Shown here: piece by piece, positions 46,793 to 56,275 of the stretch
How the letters are laid out: each line of letters starts with the position of its first letter
How positions within the stretch are numbered: the first letter of the stretch is position 1
Assembly: GCA_000686145.1 (NCBI GenBank)
Contig: JMMB01000007.1
Coordinates: 1,054,001-1,118,000 of the forward strand
DNA: 64,000 nucleotides
Source: Peptostreptococcaceae bacterium VA2
Lineage (GTDB): Bacteria; Bacillota; Clostridia; Peptostreptococcales; Peptostreptococcaceae
Direction: 5' to 3'
Position numbers and translations under genes: made by a program
Notes under the pieces: generated by a model
Told to the model about the DNA's origin: nothing
What the model saw: the letters and a program-made list of their open reading frames with translations, nothing else
The model's database searches: none

Positions 46793-47544
46793 GGATTAAT
46801 TAAAAATTGATTAGTTTTCCCCATCTTATATGCTAAATCAATTATTTTTTTATCTTCTTTACTTAATTCTCTGTTTAATACTTTACTAAATTCCTCAAAT
46901 AAGCTATCATAATTAATTTGTTTTTTAGTTGATTTTTCAACAGTTGATGATTTTACCGTAGTATATATATACACATCAGGTACAATACTTGAGCTATATA
47001 TTCTAATAAAAACTTGAGCTGTATAAAATGCGTCATTTAAAGCGTTGTGATATGATTTATCTTGATTTAATTCAAGTATTTGAATAGCATTTTGAAGTCC
47101 AATACTCCTACCAGCAGGATTATCAAAATAAATAGAAGCATAATGCTGAATATTTATATATGATTTAGGCAAAGTTTTTGATGGTAAATCATAATATGTT
47201 ATGTTTCTATATAACTCTTTTAAATCACCGGTACCCCAAACACATAAAATAGAATCCTTAGAAGATATAAATCTTTTAAATTCCTTGTATGCTTGTGGAA
47301 AAGAAGGAGCATCTGCCACATCCTTTAAAGTGATTCCAGTCATTTTACCAATAAAAGGATGTATGCCTTTGTATATTTCTGGTTTTATATAACTATTGAA
47401 TGTATCAATTATATTAAAGTTACTATCTAATTTAATAGCACCTATTTGAATTATTTCAAAAGGGCATCTTTCATTAGATACTGTTTTATTAAGAGTTTTA
47501 TCAAATCCTTGATTGAATTCTAAGTCAAAAACTATATATTCCAT
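46771..47544 (-). CDS. DEDDh 3'-5' exonuclease (ERI-1/KapD-like)
   Basis: A 257-residue exonuclease. The metal motifs are YIVFDLEFNQGF (DxE), later a middle acidic region (WGTGDLKEL) and YHNALNDAFYTAQ (HxxxxD). The N-terminal pattern with QIGAIKLD and HPFIGKMTGIT is nearest to the ERI-1-like inhibitor-of-KinA (KapD-like) group, which acts on RNA or DNA ends. The C-terminal 60 residues are lysine-rich. GGAGAGAAATATT lies before the ATG. Substrate unknown. Confidence 0.9.
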   Translation of the reverse strand: MEYIVFDLEFNQGFDKTLNKTVSNERCPFEIIQIGAIKLDSNFNIIDTFNSYIKPEIYKGIHPFIGKMTGITLKDVADAPSFPQAYKEFKRFISSKDSILCVWGTGDLKELYRNITYYDLPSKTLPKSYINIQHYASIYFDNPAGRSIGLQNAIQILELNQDKSYHNALNDAFYTAQVFIRIYSSSIVPDVYIYTTVKSSTVEKSTKKQINYDSLFEEFSKVLNRELSKEDKKIIDLAYKMGKTNQFLINPNKCKKR

Positions 47545-47742
47545 AATATTTCTCTCCTAAATTATCTTATCTTACCAATATATTCATAAATATGTTTATT
47601 ATAAAATATTAATATTTAAAAAGAAGCAAATGAAGACTTCCTAGTTTATTATACCCTATATTTAGTAAAATGTTAAATTATTGTTAGATGTATTTAGAAA
47701 ATAGGTGATTTAAATAAATAAGCTTAGAAAAAAATAAAAATA

Positions 47743-47771
47743 TTGCGAACTTTCAAATGATAATATATAAT
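47743..47771 (+). promoter_or_regulatory. Promoter of the glutamine synthetase gene
   Basis: TTGCGA, 17 bases, TATAAT, followed by a leader of about 65 bases. No T-box or glutamine-riboswitch-like element was recognised in the leader. The rest of 47545-47742 is AT-rich and empty. Confidence 0.65.
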
Positions 47772-47841
47772 AAGTATAAATAAAAACACGAACAAAAATA
47801 AAATAATATTAAAAATAATATTGGAATTAAGGGGATAATGT

Positions 47842-49740
47842 ATGGAAAAGTTATTATACACAATAGAAGCAAGTAATCACAATGAAAAAGATCTTAAATT
47901 TATTTTAAACAATAATAGAAATATAAAATTTATTTCTTTAATGGGTGTAGATTTAGGAGGAAATGCAACTGATGAAAAAATACCAGTAAATTTATTTTTA
48001 GAGGATATAAGTGGATTTTTAAAATCAGCTATTCAAACTGATGGATCGAGCGTAGAGCTTTACAACATAGCAACGCTAAATAATGCTAAGGTTGACTTAA
48101 TGCCAGATGTAGATTGTAAGTGGTATGTAGATTATAACTTTGAACATATCGATGAAGAACTTAATTTGCCAGTTGGGACTCTTAGAATACCAGCTTTCTT
48201 AATTCATGAAAATAAGAAAGTATGTTCAAGAGGAATATTAAAAAAATCAGAAACTTATTTTAAAACATCTATTTTAGAATTATTTAAAGAACATCCAAAT
48301 ATAATAAAAAATATCGGAATAGAAGATATTTCAAATATAGAAGATATAATATTAACGTCAGCTACTGAATTAGAATTTTGGGTAAACACACCAGAAGATA
48401 AAGCAGACTTAGAAAAGTTATATGTATCACAAAGTTTAAAAGAACAATATTGGAAAAGAACACATGGTATCATAAGAACTTGTTTAGAAAAAACTTTAAT
48501 AATTTTACAAGATATAGGTATAAATCCTGAAATGGCTCATAAGGAAGTCGGAGGTATTAACAGCTCTATAAGTATAGATGGAAAAACAAATCATGCTATG
48601 GAGCAGTTAGAGATTTCATGGAAATTCTCAAATCCTCTTCAAGTTGCAGATAATGAGTTAATAGTAAGAGAAATAATAGAAGATGTATTTACATCTAATG
48701 GATTAGAGGTAACGTTTAAAGCAAAACCTATATATGGAGTTGCAGGAAGTGGAGAGCATGTTCATGTGGGCGTTAGTGCAAAACTAAAAGATGGAAGTAT
48801 AAAAAATTTATTTGCTCCAAAGGATATGACAAAAGACTACTTAAGTGAAATTGGGTATGGGGCACTTATGGGAATACTTAATAATTATGAAGTATTAAAC
48901 CCTATAGTTACATCATCTAATGATGGATTTAATAGATTAGTACCAGGGTTTGAAGCACCAGTATGTATAGTAACATCACTAGGTCATAATTATGAAGTAG
49001 CATCAAGAAATAGATCTGTACTTGTAGGATTAGTAAGAGATATAAAAAATCCAAAAACAGTAAGACTTGAATTGAGATCACCAAATCCACTATCAAATAC
49101 TTATTTAGTTATAGCGGGTTGTTACCAAACAATGTTAGATGGAATAAAAGCAGTAGCAAAGAGCGAGTTATCAACTAAAAACCTTGAAAAAGAGATATCT
49201 AAAGAAGTAGGTCAAGAAAGCTTTTATTTAGAAAAAGACAGAGCCTATAGAGATGAAAATGATGTATTTGAACATTATACATTGCAAGAGCGAAATTGTA
49301 GATTTTCAGTACCACCTGCAACAGTTTATGAAAATATGAGAAATTTAAAAAATTATGAATATAAGCTGAATTCTTTAAAACAAGGAAATGTATTTACGGA
49401 TGTCATAATAGATTCATTTAAAATGGGTGCTATAGACAAATGGGTGAAAGAATTAGAAAATAGAATTATTCATGATCATATGGAAACTGTAAGAAGCTGT
49501 GTAAAGCTACACAATAAGGAAAATATGGATGCTTTAGATGAAGTTGCATGGAATGCTATTTCAGAGATCAAGTTTAACATAATGAAAGATACATTAATTA
49601 GAAAATCATTGTTTACTAATATTAGAGAGGCTATAGCAAATAAAGATTATGAAGCTGTATCAAAACTACAATTACAATTAAAAAAAGAAATGAAAGAAAT
49701 TCAAGAATTATATGTGCAATATAGTAAAAATATATACTAA
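47842..49740 (+). CDS. glnA: Glutamine synthetase family protein, long form
   Basis: A 632-residue enzyme of the glutamine synthetase fold. The catalytic core is visible: ATELEFWVN (metal Glu), INSSISIDGKTNHAMEQLE, the signature AGSGEHVHVGVSAKL and RNRSVLVGLVRD…RLELRSPNP. The N-terminal beta-grasp domain has SLMGVDLGGNATDEKIPV. It is about 190 residues longer than the common type I enzyme, with a helical C-terminal extension (about 510-632) rich in Lys and Glu. It could make glutamine or glutamylate another amine. AAGGGGATAATGT lies before the ATG. It is monocistronic. Confidence 0.85.
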   Translation: MEKLLYTIEASNHNEKDLKFILNNNRNIKFISLMGVDLGGNATDEKIPVNLFLEDISGFLKSAIQTDGSSVELYNIATLNNAKVDLMPDVDCKWYVDYNFEHIDEELNLPVGTLRIPAFLIHENKKVCSRGILKKSETYFKTSILELFKEHPNIIKNIGIEDISNIEDIILTSATELEFWVNTPEDKADLEKLYVSQSLKEQYWKRTHGIIRTCLEKTLIILQDIGINPEMAHKEVGGINSSISIDGKTNHAMEQLEISWKFSNPLQVADNELIVREIIEDVFTSNGLEVTFKAKPIYGVAGSGEHVHVGVSAKLKDGSIKNLFAPKDMTKDYLSEIGYGALMGILNNYEVLNPIVTSSNDGFNRLVPGFEAPVCIVTSLGHNYEVASRNRSVLVGLVRDIKNPKTVRLELRSPNPLSNTYLVIAGCYQTMLDGIKAVAKSELSTKNLEKEISKEVGQESFYLEKDRAYRDENDVFEHYTLQERNCRFSVPPATVYENMRNLKNYEYKLNSLKQGNVFTDVIIDSFKMGAIDKWVKELENRIIHDHMETVRSCVKLHNKENMDALDEVAWNAISEIKFNIMKDTLIRKSLFTNIREAIANKDYEAVSKLQLQLKKEMKEIQELYVQYSKNIY

Positions 49741-49767
49741 AAAAGAAGAGGGAAACCTCTTCTTTTT
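49741..49767 (+). terminator. Terminator of the glutamine synthetase gene
   Basis: AAGAAGAGG with CCTCTTCTT closed by a GAAA tetraloop, then a T run. It also lies at the end of the convergent membrane gene. Confidence 0.87.
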
Positions 49768-49775
49768 TTATGCTT

Positions 49776-50153
49776 TTAAATTACAAGATGTACTAATAAA
49801 CTTAATAATAGAAGGTATGCAAAGATATTAAAATTATAAGAAGAGATATTTTTCTTTGATGGGAAAAATGTTATTTTTAGTATCAATAATAAGATAAATA
49901 AAACTACATATCCTGAATTAATTAATACAGTAAAACTTGAAAAACTTAAAAAATGTATTATAGATAAAATAAATATTATAATTAGGAATTTAGAATTATG
50001 TTTAGTTAAAAAGGGCAATAATCTATTTATATGTTTTCTGATAAATTTATTGTTTGTAGCAGAGTAACAATCTCTAAGTAAGTATAGTAGTGAGTATAAT
50101 ATTATGAATAATGAGGATACAAAGCCTGATAAAATTCCTATATCTTTAATCAT
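49776..50153 (-). CDS. Small membrane protein with four helices, unknown
   Basis: A 125-residue protein almost entirely made of hydrophobic segments (about 5-25, 55-73, 77-92, 105-124) with a positively charged loop (RKHINRLLPFLTKHNSK). GGGAGGATTTATA lies before the ATG, which supports real translation. No family recognised. Confidence 0.65.
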   Translation of the reverse strand: MIKDIGILSGFVSSLFIILYSLLYLLRDCYSATNNKFIRKHINRLLPFLTKHNSKFLIIIFILSIIHFLSFSSFTVLINSGYVVLFILLLILKITFFPSKKNISSYNFNIFAYLLLLSLLVHLVI

Positions 50154-50354
50154 TATAAATCCTCCCTTTATTTTAGAATAAAAAATTTTATTAGTATATA
50201 GTATTTTATTTATATGAAATATGTGAATAATTTAAGTAAGAAAATTAAATTTAAATAAAAAGTGATTTAACAGTAATTATAAAAATAAAAAAAATAGTAA
50301 TAAAATATTGAAAAAGGGCAATAGTAATATATAGTGATAAAAGGAGTGGAAAAT

Positions 50355-51173
50355 ATGGAAAAAAATATAAAAACATTTATATTAACAACTTTTTTATGTA
50401 TAACTTGTTTTGCTATTAAAAATCAAAGTGTGTATGCTTTTAGTGAGGATGTAAATTTAAATTTATTGATAGAAAATAAAGAAAATCAAAAAGAACTTAA
50501 ATCTAAGATAGAAAAATTACATCAAGATATAGAAGCTAAGACTGAAAATATTGACAATAAAAAACAAGATAATATACAAGCTGAAGTTGTGAGTGTAAGT
50601 TTTGTGGAAAAAAGTGAATTAAATTCAAGTGATTATTTAATCAACGAAGTAAAAACTATAGAAAAAGAAAAGTTAGAATTAGAAAAACAACTAGAAGAAA
50701 ATAAAGTAGAAGGTGCAAAATTAGAAAAATCGATAGAAGAAGATGAAAAAAAATATTTAAAAGAAAATAATTTGAGCTTTAAGGCAGGTATATGGCCAGT
50801 TCCTTCATACAATCAAATTAGCTCTCCTTTCGGTTATAGAATACATCCTATAACAGGAGAGAGAAAGTTTCATAGAGGTATAGACGTACCAGCACCTCAA
50901 AATACAGAAATAGTATCATCTGATGATGGTATAGTTATATTTTCAGGAGTACAAAATGGATATGGAAATGTGGTTAAATTAAAGCATTTCGATGGTAAGA
51001 AAACTGTATATGCTCATAATACTTTTAATGTAGCTAAGGAAGGTGACATAGTGAAACAAGGACAAGTTATTGCAAAAGTAGGTACTACAGGTAATTCAAC
51101 TGGTAATCATCTTCACTTTGAAACTATTATAGATGAAAAAAATATAAACCCTTTAGATGCAGTAAATAAATAG
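50355..51173 (+). CDS. Secreted M23 family peptidase with coiled coil
   Basis: A 272-residue LytM-type wall endopeptidase. A signal peptide (about 1-30, ending QSVYA) is followed by a coiled coil (about 35-140; EKEKLELEKQLEENK) and a complete M23 domain: HRGIDVPAPQN supplies the first His and Asp ligands, and GNSTGNHLHFE the HxH. Architecture as in EnvC-like or stage II-type M23 proteins, some of which only activate other hydrolases; here the zinc ligands are intact. ATG 50355 is used, with AAAAGGAGTGG upstream; the frame opens earlier. Confidence 0.93.
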   Translation: MEKNIKTFILTTFLCITCFAIKNQSVYAFSEDVNLNLLIENKENQKELKSKIEKLHQDIEAKTENIDNKKQDNIQAEVVSVSFVEKSELNSSDYLINEVKTIEKEKLELEKQLEENKVEGAKLEKSIEEDEKKYLKENNLSFKAGIWPVPSYNQISSPFGYRIHPITGERKFHRGIDVPAPQNTEIVSSDDGIVIFSGVQNGYGNVVKLKHFDGKKTVYAHNTFNVAKEGDIVKQGQVIAKVGTTGNSTGNHLHFETIIDEKNINPLDAVNK

Positions 51174-51228
51174 CAATAGATCAAGGGTGCATATATATTG
51201 TAGAAACATTAAAAATTAATATATATTA

Positions 51229-51257
51229 AAAAAGAAGGGTTATATACCCTTCTTTTT
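51229..51257 (+). terminator. Terminator of the M23 gene
   Basis: AAGAAGGGT with ACCCTTCTT and a T run. Confidence 0.85.
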
Positions 51258-51355
51258 AGCATAAAATTAAGTATAATAAAGGATTAATAAAAGCAAGGCG
51301 AAATTATAAGATTAAATGTTTGAAAATTTAGAAAATTTACAAAAAGGAGGGCTTT

Positions 51356-52057
51356 GTGAAAAAAAAATTCATACTGGATATATTAGTATATGGTTTTGCA
51401 CCTATATTAGTATGTAATTTAGCTATAAATAAAAATATAAGCTACATAATACTGGCATTGATAATTTTAACATTTATTTATAGTCTTATGACTGCAAAGA
51501 ATGAATTTAGATTAAATGTATCAGGAATAATATTTACTGCTTTATATATATGTGCACATATATTTAAACAAAATGCTGAATCAGATTTTATCAGGTATAT
51601 ATATGATACGTATTGTTTTTTAATATTATCTATATCATTTATAGGATTAACATTTTTTGATAAAAATATAGTTAGGCAAATTTACTCAGATATACTTAGG
51701 TCTAAAGGTCATACTAAATATTATATAGGACACTGTTTAAATAGAAAATTTATAAATCAAGAGTTCGAAAAAATTTTATCAGTTATAAACATACATTTGT
51801 TAGCTATTACATTTATTAGAGTTTATTCTATATCAACATATGGAGCTCAAGATTATTTAATTACATTAGATTTAGAAAAGTTGGTTTGTCTGTTATTTAT
51901 AATTGCTGAGTCCTATATGTTATATAAGATAATTAGACAAAGTCAGAGAGATAAAAATAATAAATTTAGAAAAGAAAATATAAGAAATAACACAATAAAT
52001 AAAGATGTTGAAGAAAAAATTATATATTTAAATAAATATAAAAAAGCTAATAAATAA
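51356..52057 (+). CDS. Membrane protein with about six helices, unknown
   Basis: A 233-residue integral membrane protein with hydrophobic segments spread over 1-195 (ILDILVYGFAPILVCNLAI, then ISYIILALIILTFIYSLM and others) and a charged cytoplasmic tail. It starts at GTG with AAAGGAGGGCTTT upstream. Its stop is six bases from that of the convergent glycosyltransferase gene. No family recognised. Confidence 0.7.
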   Translation: MKKKFILDILVYGFAPILVCNLAINKNISYIILALIILTFIYSLMTAKNEFRLNVSGIIFTALYICAHIFKQNAESDFIRYIYDTYCFLILSISFIGLTFFDKNIVRQIYSDILRSKGHTKYYIGHCLNRKFINQEFEKILSVINIHLLAITFIRVYSISTYGAQDYLITLDLEKLVCLLFIIAESYMLYKIIRQSQRDKNNKFRKENIRNNTINKDVEEKIIYLNKYKKANK

Positions 52058-52081
52058 CAAGGATTAATTCTTGTTATTTAT
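52051..52081. terminator. Two-way hairpin over both gene ends
   Basis: TAAATAACAAG pairs with CTTGTTATTTA around eight bases and covers the stop codons of both convergent genes. Confidence 0.7.
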
Positions 52082-53188
52082 TAGTTCTAGTATATAATCT
52101 GCTATTTTATCATAATTAATTAGCTTTTTAAATTCTTTAATATTTGATTGCATAAAATTAAATATAGATTCAAATTCACCAGAAGATAATTTATAGAATA
52201 TGTTTTTTAAATCATCTTCATCATTGTAAATTATGCCGATTCCTTTATCTATTATAAATTTAGCATTCTCTATTTCTTGACCAACTTTGGGGACTTTGAC
52301 TATTATTGGTGTTTCAGAATGAATACCTTCAAATAAAGTTGCACCACCAGGCTTTGTTATCATAAGATCATAGTCTTTGATTAAATTATGCATGTCATTT
52401 ACATACCCTAAAACCTTTATGTTTGATAATGGTTTTTTTTCTGTAAGATAATTATATAGCTTAGTATTTTTGCCTGTAACTATTGTTAATTCCATAGTTT
52501 CAGAATTATCTTTAATAAATTCATCAATCCAATACATAAAATTGTCATCTACATCAAATAATCCTCTTCCTCCGCCTAAAAGTAGTATTTTATATTTATT
52601 AGGAATATGAATTTTTTTACTCACAAGGAACTTACTATTTATAGGAACTCCAGTTACCTTAATAGATGTAGGAGAAATACCTTTTTGTACAAATCTATTT
52701 CTAATTTCACAAGATGGAACAAAATACATATTAGTATTAGGATATACCCATTCAAGGCTGTCTACGACATCAGTAATAACTGTTAAAGTAGGTATATTCA
52801 TTTGAGGATATTTTATTTTGAAATTATATACACAAGCAGCAGCTAGAGGAAAAGTAGATATAATTAAATCTGGCTTTTTGTCAAGAATATATTCTATAAG
52901 CTTAGGTGTATATAGTTTAGGAGCTAAATCATGTTTTGAATCAAAAGACTTTTTTAGATAATAGTAATAATTATATAAGCCTGGTGTATATTTAGTATTA
53001 TTTTCATATAATTTAACCATTGGCTTATTCATTATTGGAAGACTAGCGCTTATAAAATTTTGTATTGTAATATCACATGAGCTATCTTTTTCTAAAATAT
53101 TATTTTTAATAGCATTTGAAGCACTTATATGACCAGCGCCAAATTGAGCTGTAAGTATTAATATTGATTTGCGTTTTGCTGTGTGCAT
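52064..53188 (-). CDS. Diacylglycerol glucosyltransferase-like GT28 enzyme
   Basis: A 374-residue glycosyltransferase of the MGDG-synthase/UgtP group. The N-terminal domain begins ILILTAQFGAGHISASNAI and contains PDLIISTFPLAAACVYN; the C-terminal nucleotide-sugar domain has ILLLGGGRGLFDVDDN and ITKPGGATLFEGIHSETP. It likely makes glucosyl-diacylglycerol, the anchor for lipoteichoic acid and a membrane lipid, at the inner membrane face. GAGGTGAATAACTA precedes the ATG. Confidence 0.9.
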   Translation of the reverse strand: MHTAKRKSILILTAQFGAGHISASNAIKNNILEKDSSCDITIQNFISASLPIMNKPMVKLYENNTKYTPGLYNYYYYLKKSFDSKHDLAPKLYTPKLIEYILDKKPDLIISTFPLAAACVYNFKIKYPQMNIPTLTVITDVVDSLEWVYPNTNMYFVPSCEIRNRFVQKGISPTSIKVTGVPINSKFLVSKKIHIPNKYKILLLGGGRGLFDVDDNFMYWIDEFIKDNSETMELTIVTGKNTKLYNYLTEKKPLSNIKVLGYVNDMHNLIKDYDLMITKPGGATLFEGIHSETPIIVKVPKVGQEIENAKFIIDKGIGIIYNDEDDLKNIFYKLSSGEFESIFNFMQSNIKEFKKLINYDKIADYILELINNKN

Positions 53189-53330
53189 TAGTTATTCACC
53201 TCTAATAATTTAACTTTATAATTACAGTATTATACAGATATAAATTGATTTAATCAATAATAATAAAACTTATTATATTTAAGAAGGAAATATTTATATT
53301 AAGTTGAAACTTAATATAGAGGTGGGCTGT

Positions 53331-54665
53331 ATGGAAGTACTAAGTAAAAGGCATGAAAAAGAAGAAAATGTAGACAATGACTTTATAGACATATTAAAAC
53401 TTATTATATACTCAAGTATAGGAATATTTGTATTTTTTATTCCTATAAAACTAAATGGACAATCAGTAACTCTAATATATCATATAGCATACAAATTACA
53501 ATCTGACTTAAGGCCATTTTTGCAAATATGTATAATTGTATATGCCATAATAGGGTGTTTAAAGCCTATATTAGAAAATAAAAAAAAGAAAATAAGCTAT
53601 AGTAATATTTTTTTATACATTAGGATGCTTAGCATTCTAATAATAGTAAATATATTTTATGGTAAAAATACAATTATGTTGTTAGATGATAATATATTAC
53701 TTTTAATAGATGAACTAGTTTTGAATGTAGCTACAGTATTGCCACTAAGTGCAATATTTATCACATTTTTATTAGATTATGGATTTTTAGATATAGTAGA
53801 ATCATATTTTCACAATATAATGAAAAAAAATTTCAAGTTAAGTGGAAAAACAATAGTTAATATTCTTATATACATTTGTACTGATTGCTTTTGTGGAATG
53901 TTTGTAACAAATAAATTATATAAAACTGGAAAAATTAGATACAATGAGGCCTGTATAATTATATTGAATTTTTCTATAATGTCAATACCTATGGTAAGTT
54001 ACATATCAAAAGAACTAAATGTAGACAAGATAGATATAATTATAGTTAGCGCAGTTATATTAATAATTACTAATATGATTTTATCTAGAATTTATCCTTT
54101 AAGTAAAAAAAAGAAGTCTTATTTCATGAAAACAAATTATAGGGAAACTGTACATAAAAATGAGAAACTAAAAAATGGAATAAAAAAATATCTTAAAAAT
54201 AAAAATAACAAAAATATATTGAAAACAATTATTGATAATTTAGAAGAAGCTATTTCTATAATTATTAATTTATTACCTGAGTTAGTTATGATACTGTACT
54301 TAGGAAATATCATATTAAATAGTAATGTTATATTAGAAATATCTAAATATATATTTTATCCTTTAGCAGAGATATTTAAAATTGCAGATAAAGGTGAAAT
54401 TAGTTTATTTGGAATAAATTTGTTTTATAATGGTATTATAGGTATAGAAAATGTTAGTAATTATACTCAATATAGTACTAAATTTTTAATTGGTATACTA
54501 GCGGTTACAAGTTGTACATCATTTAGCAGTAATATGGTATATATAAAAAATACAGATATTACTATAACTAAAAAAGAATTTTTAGTATCTTACATACAAA
54601 GAATAATTACTATAGTATTTATTTATTCAATAATGTATTATTTTTATAGGGGATATATGATGTAA
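53331..54665 (+). CDS. YjiH-type nucleoside-recognition (Gate) membrane protein
   Basis: A 444-residue membrane protein with about ten helices. The start region FVFFIPIKLNGQSVTLIYHI and paired Gate-like domains resemble YjiH-family proteins; the second domain has LLPELVMILYLGNIIL. A transport role is likely but the substrate is unknown. ATG 53331 is used with AGAGGTGGGCTGT upstream; the open frame begins 27 bases earlier. Confidence 0.78.
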   Translation: MEVLSKRHEKEENVDNDFIDILKLIIYSSIGIFVFFIPIKLNGQSVTLIYHIAYKLQSDLRPFLQICIIVYAIIGCLKPILENKKKKISYSNIFLYIRMLSILIIVNIFYGKNTIMLLDDNILLLIDELVLNVATVLPLSAIFITFLLDYGFLDIVESYFHNIMKKNFKLSGKTIVNILIYICTDCFCGMFVTNKLYKTGKIRYNEACIIILNFSIMSIPMVSYISKELNVDKIDIIIVSAVILIITNMILSRIYPLSKKKKSYFMKTNYRETVHKNEKLKNGIKKYLKNKNNKNILKTIIDNLEEAISIIINLLPELVMILYLGNIILNSNVILEISKYIFYPLAEIFKIADKGEISLFGINLFYNGIIGIENVSNYTQYSTKFLIGILAVTSCTSFSSNMVYIKNTDITITKKEFLVSYIQRIITIVFIYSIMYYFYRGYMM

Positions 54666-54712
54666 ATATAGACAGATTATCATAATAAAAAAAAATATGA
54701 GGAGCGTTTAAA

Positions 54713-55747
54713 ATGCATAATTTAAAAATTATAGAAAAATATTTAGAAGAACTTTTAGTTATTCCAAGTCCAACAGGATATACAAAAGAAATAATGGAGT
54801 ATATAAAAAAAGAACTTGAACAAATGGATATAGATTATAAAGTATCAAATAAAGGAATAGTAGTAGCTACGATAGCCGGAGTAAATCCAGAAAAGGAAAT
54901 CACATTTTCATCACATGTAGATACATTAGGTGCGATGGTTAAAGAAATAAAGCCTAACGGAAGATTGATTATATCCCAAATAGGAGGATATATGATGAAC
55001 TCTATAGAAGGCGAAAATTGTTTAATACATACTAGATCAGGAAAAGTATATGAGGGAACATTACAAACAATAAAGCCTTCTATTCATATACATGGCAATG
55101 ATGCAAGAGAACTGCCAAGGGACTGCAAAAATTATGAAATTGTAATAGATGAATATATTTTTATAAAAGAAGATGTACATAAATTAGGAATAGATGTTGG
55201 CGATATTATATCATTTGATACAAGAACTAAAATAACTAATTCGGGGTTTGTAAAATCTAGATACTTAGATGACAAAGCATCTGTAGCAGCTATATTATAT
55301 GTCATGAAGTATATTAAATTAAACAACATAAAGCCTAACATTAATATAAACTTTTTCTTTAGCAACTATGAAGAAGTAGGACATGGATCTTCAGCATTTA
55401 TACCGAAAAATACATCTGAATTTATTGCAGTTGATATGGGATGTCCAGGAGAAGGTCAAAATTCTACAGAGTATGATGTGTGTATATGTACAAAGGACTC
55501 AAATGGACCATATGATTATGAATTTATCAATAAACTTATTGGCATATGTGAACAAAATAATATAAACTATAAATTAGATATATATCCTAATTATGGATCA
55601 GATGCTACTGCTGCATTAAAATCTGGGATGGATTCTAAATTTGCTCTTATTGGTCCTGGTGTATTTTCATCACATGGATATGAAAGAACTCACATAACAT
55701 CAATTGTAGAGACTGCAAAGCTAATAATAGCTTATATAGCTAATTAA
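54713..55747 (+). CDS. M42 family aminopeptidase
   Basis: A 344-residue cytoplasmic metallo-aminopeptidase (glutamyl-aminopeptidase or cellulase-like group) that forms large particles. Metal-site residues: FSSHVDTLGAMV, SRYLDDKASVAAIL, NYEEVGHGSSA, AVDMGCPG and SSHGYERTH. The N-terminal IPSPTGYTKEI is typical. GAGGAGCG precedes the ATG. It lies 47 bases after the YjiH-like gene, so the two may be cotranscribed. Confidence 0.93.
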   Translation: MHNLKIIEKYLEELLVIPSPTGYTKEIMEYIKKELEQMDIDYKVSNKGIVVATIAGVNPEKEITFSSHVDTLGAMVKEIKPNGRLIISQIGGYMMNSIEGENCLIHTRSGKVYEGTLQTIKPSIHIHGNDARELPRDCKNYEIVIDEYIFIKEDVHKLGIDVGDIISFDTRTKITNSGFVKSRYLDDKASVAAILYVMKYIKLNNIKPNININFFFSNYEEVGHGSSAFIPKNTSEFIAVDMGCPGEGQNSTEYDVCICTKDSNGPYDYEFINKLIGICEQNNINYKLDIYPNYGSDATAALKSGMDSKFALIGPGVFSSHGYERTHITSIVETAKLIIAYIAN

Positions 55748-55755
55748 TATAGCTT

Positions 55756-55809
55756 ATAAACGAGAAGCTTTATTAAGATTATTTAATCTCAATAAAGCTT
55801 CTCGTTTAT
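55756..55809 (+). terminator. Long hairpin after the M42 gene
   Basis: ATAAACGAGAAGCTTTATT pairs fully with AATAAAGCTTCTCGTTTAT. There is no real T run, so termination may be inefficient or the stem may protect the 3' end. Confidence 0.65.
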
Positions 55810-55844
55810 GCTTTATAAAAGTATAAAATAAAATAAAATAGCTA

Positions 55845-55873
55845 TTGTGTAAAACAAAGTACTGTGCTATTAT
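55845..55873 (+). promoter_or_regulatory. Promoter of the padR operon
   Basis: TTGTGT, 17 bases, TATTAT. The first operator-like palindrome fills most of the spacer. Confidence 0.55.
55854..55867 (+). promoter_or_regulatory. PadR operator candidate 1
   Basis: ACAAAGTACTGTGC, a variant of the palindrome ACATAGTACTATGT, sits between the -35 and -10 elements. Confidence 0.55.
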
Positions 55874-55891
55874 TAGGTTATGAAAAGTAAA

Positions 55892-55905
55892 ACATAGTAC
55901 TGTGT
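55892..55905 (+). promoter_or_regulatory. PadR operator candidate 2
   Basis: ACATAGTACTGTGT, one mismatch from the perfect palindrome, downstream of the predicted RNA start. Confidence 0.6.
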
Positions 55906-55908
55906 AAA

Positions 55909-55922
55909 ACATAATACTATGT
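55909..55922 (+). promoter_or_regulatory. PadR operator candidate 3
   Basis: ACATAATACTATGT, 17 bases from copy 2 centre to centre, just before the padR ribosome site. Confidence 0.6.
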
Positions 55923-55942
55923 TTATAGAAAGGAGGAGTAAT

Positions 55943-56275
55943 ATGAATACTCAGTTTAGAAAAGGAGTACTTGAAATTTGTGTATTAGCTCTTATTTCGA
56001 AAAAAGACATGTATGGATATGAAATAGTTCAAAATATATCTAAGGTAATAGATGTAAATGAAGGAACTATATATCCAATACTTAGAAGGCTAACAAAAGA
56101 AGGATACTTTGAAACTTATATACTAGAATCAAGAGAAGGTCCAGCTAGAAAATATTATCAGTTAACAATATTAGGAAAAGAAAATTTAAGTAAGCTGATG
56201 TTAGAGTGGAAAGATTTTGTTAAGGCCGTGAATGTATTAATAAGTAATGATGAGGGAGGTAATAACTTTGAATAA
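55943..56275 (+). CDS. PadR-family transcriptional repressor
   Basis: A 110-residue winged-helix regulator with the family phrases FRKGVLEICVLALI, DMYGYEIVQNIS, GTIYPILRRLTKEGY and GPARKYYQLTILG. ATG 55943 has GAAAGGAGGAG upstream; the longer frame from 55919 overlaps operator 3. It heads an operon with DUF1700 and DUF4097 genes, a set widely seen in Firmicutes with envelope-stress or antibiotic response, and probably represses its own promoter through the palindromes upstream. Signal unknown. Confidence 0.93.
   Translation: MNTQFRKGVLEICVLALISKKDMYGYEIVQNISKVIDVNEGTIYPILRRLTKEGYFETYILESREGPARKYYQLTILGKENLSKLMLEWKDFVKAVNVLISNDEGGNNFE

Noticed and set aside
55854-55922. The short palindromes before padR as a CRISPR-like array
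   Set aside because: Only three imperfect 14-base palindromes with unequal spacing; a repressor operator explains them.
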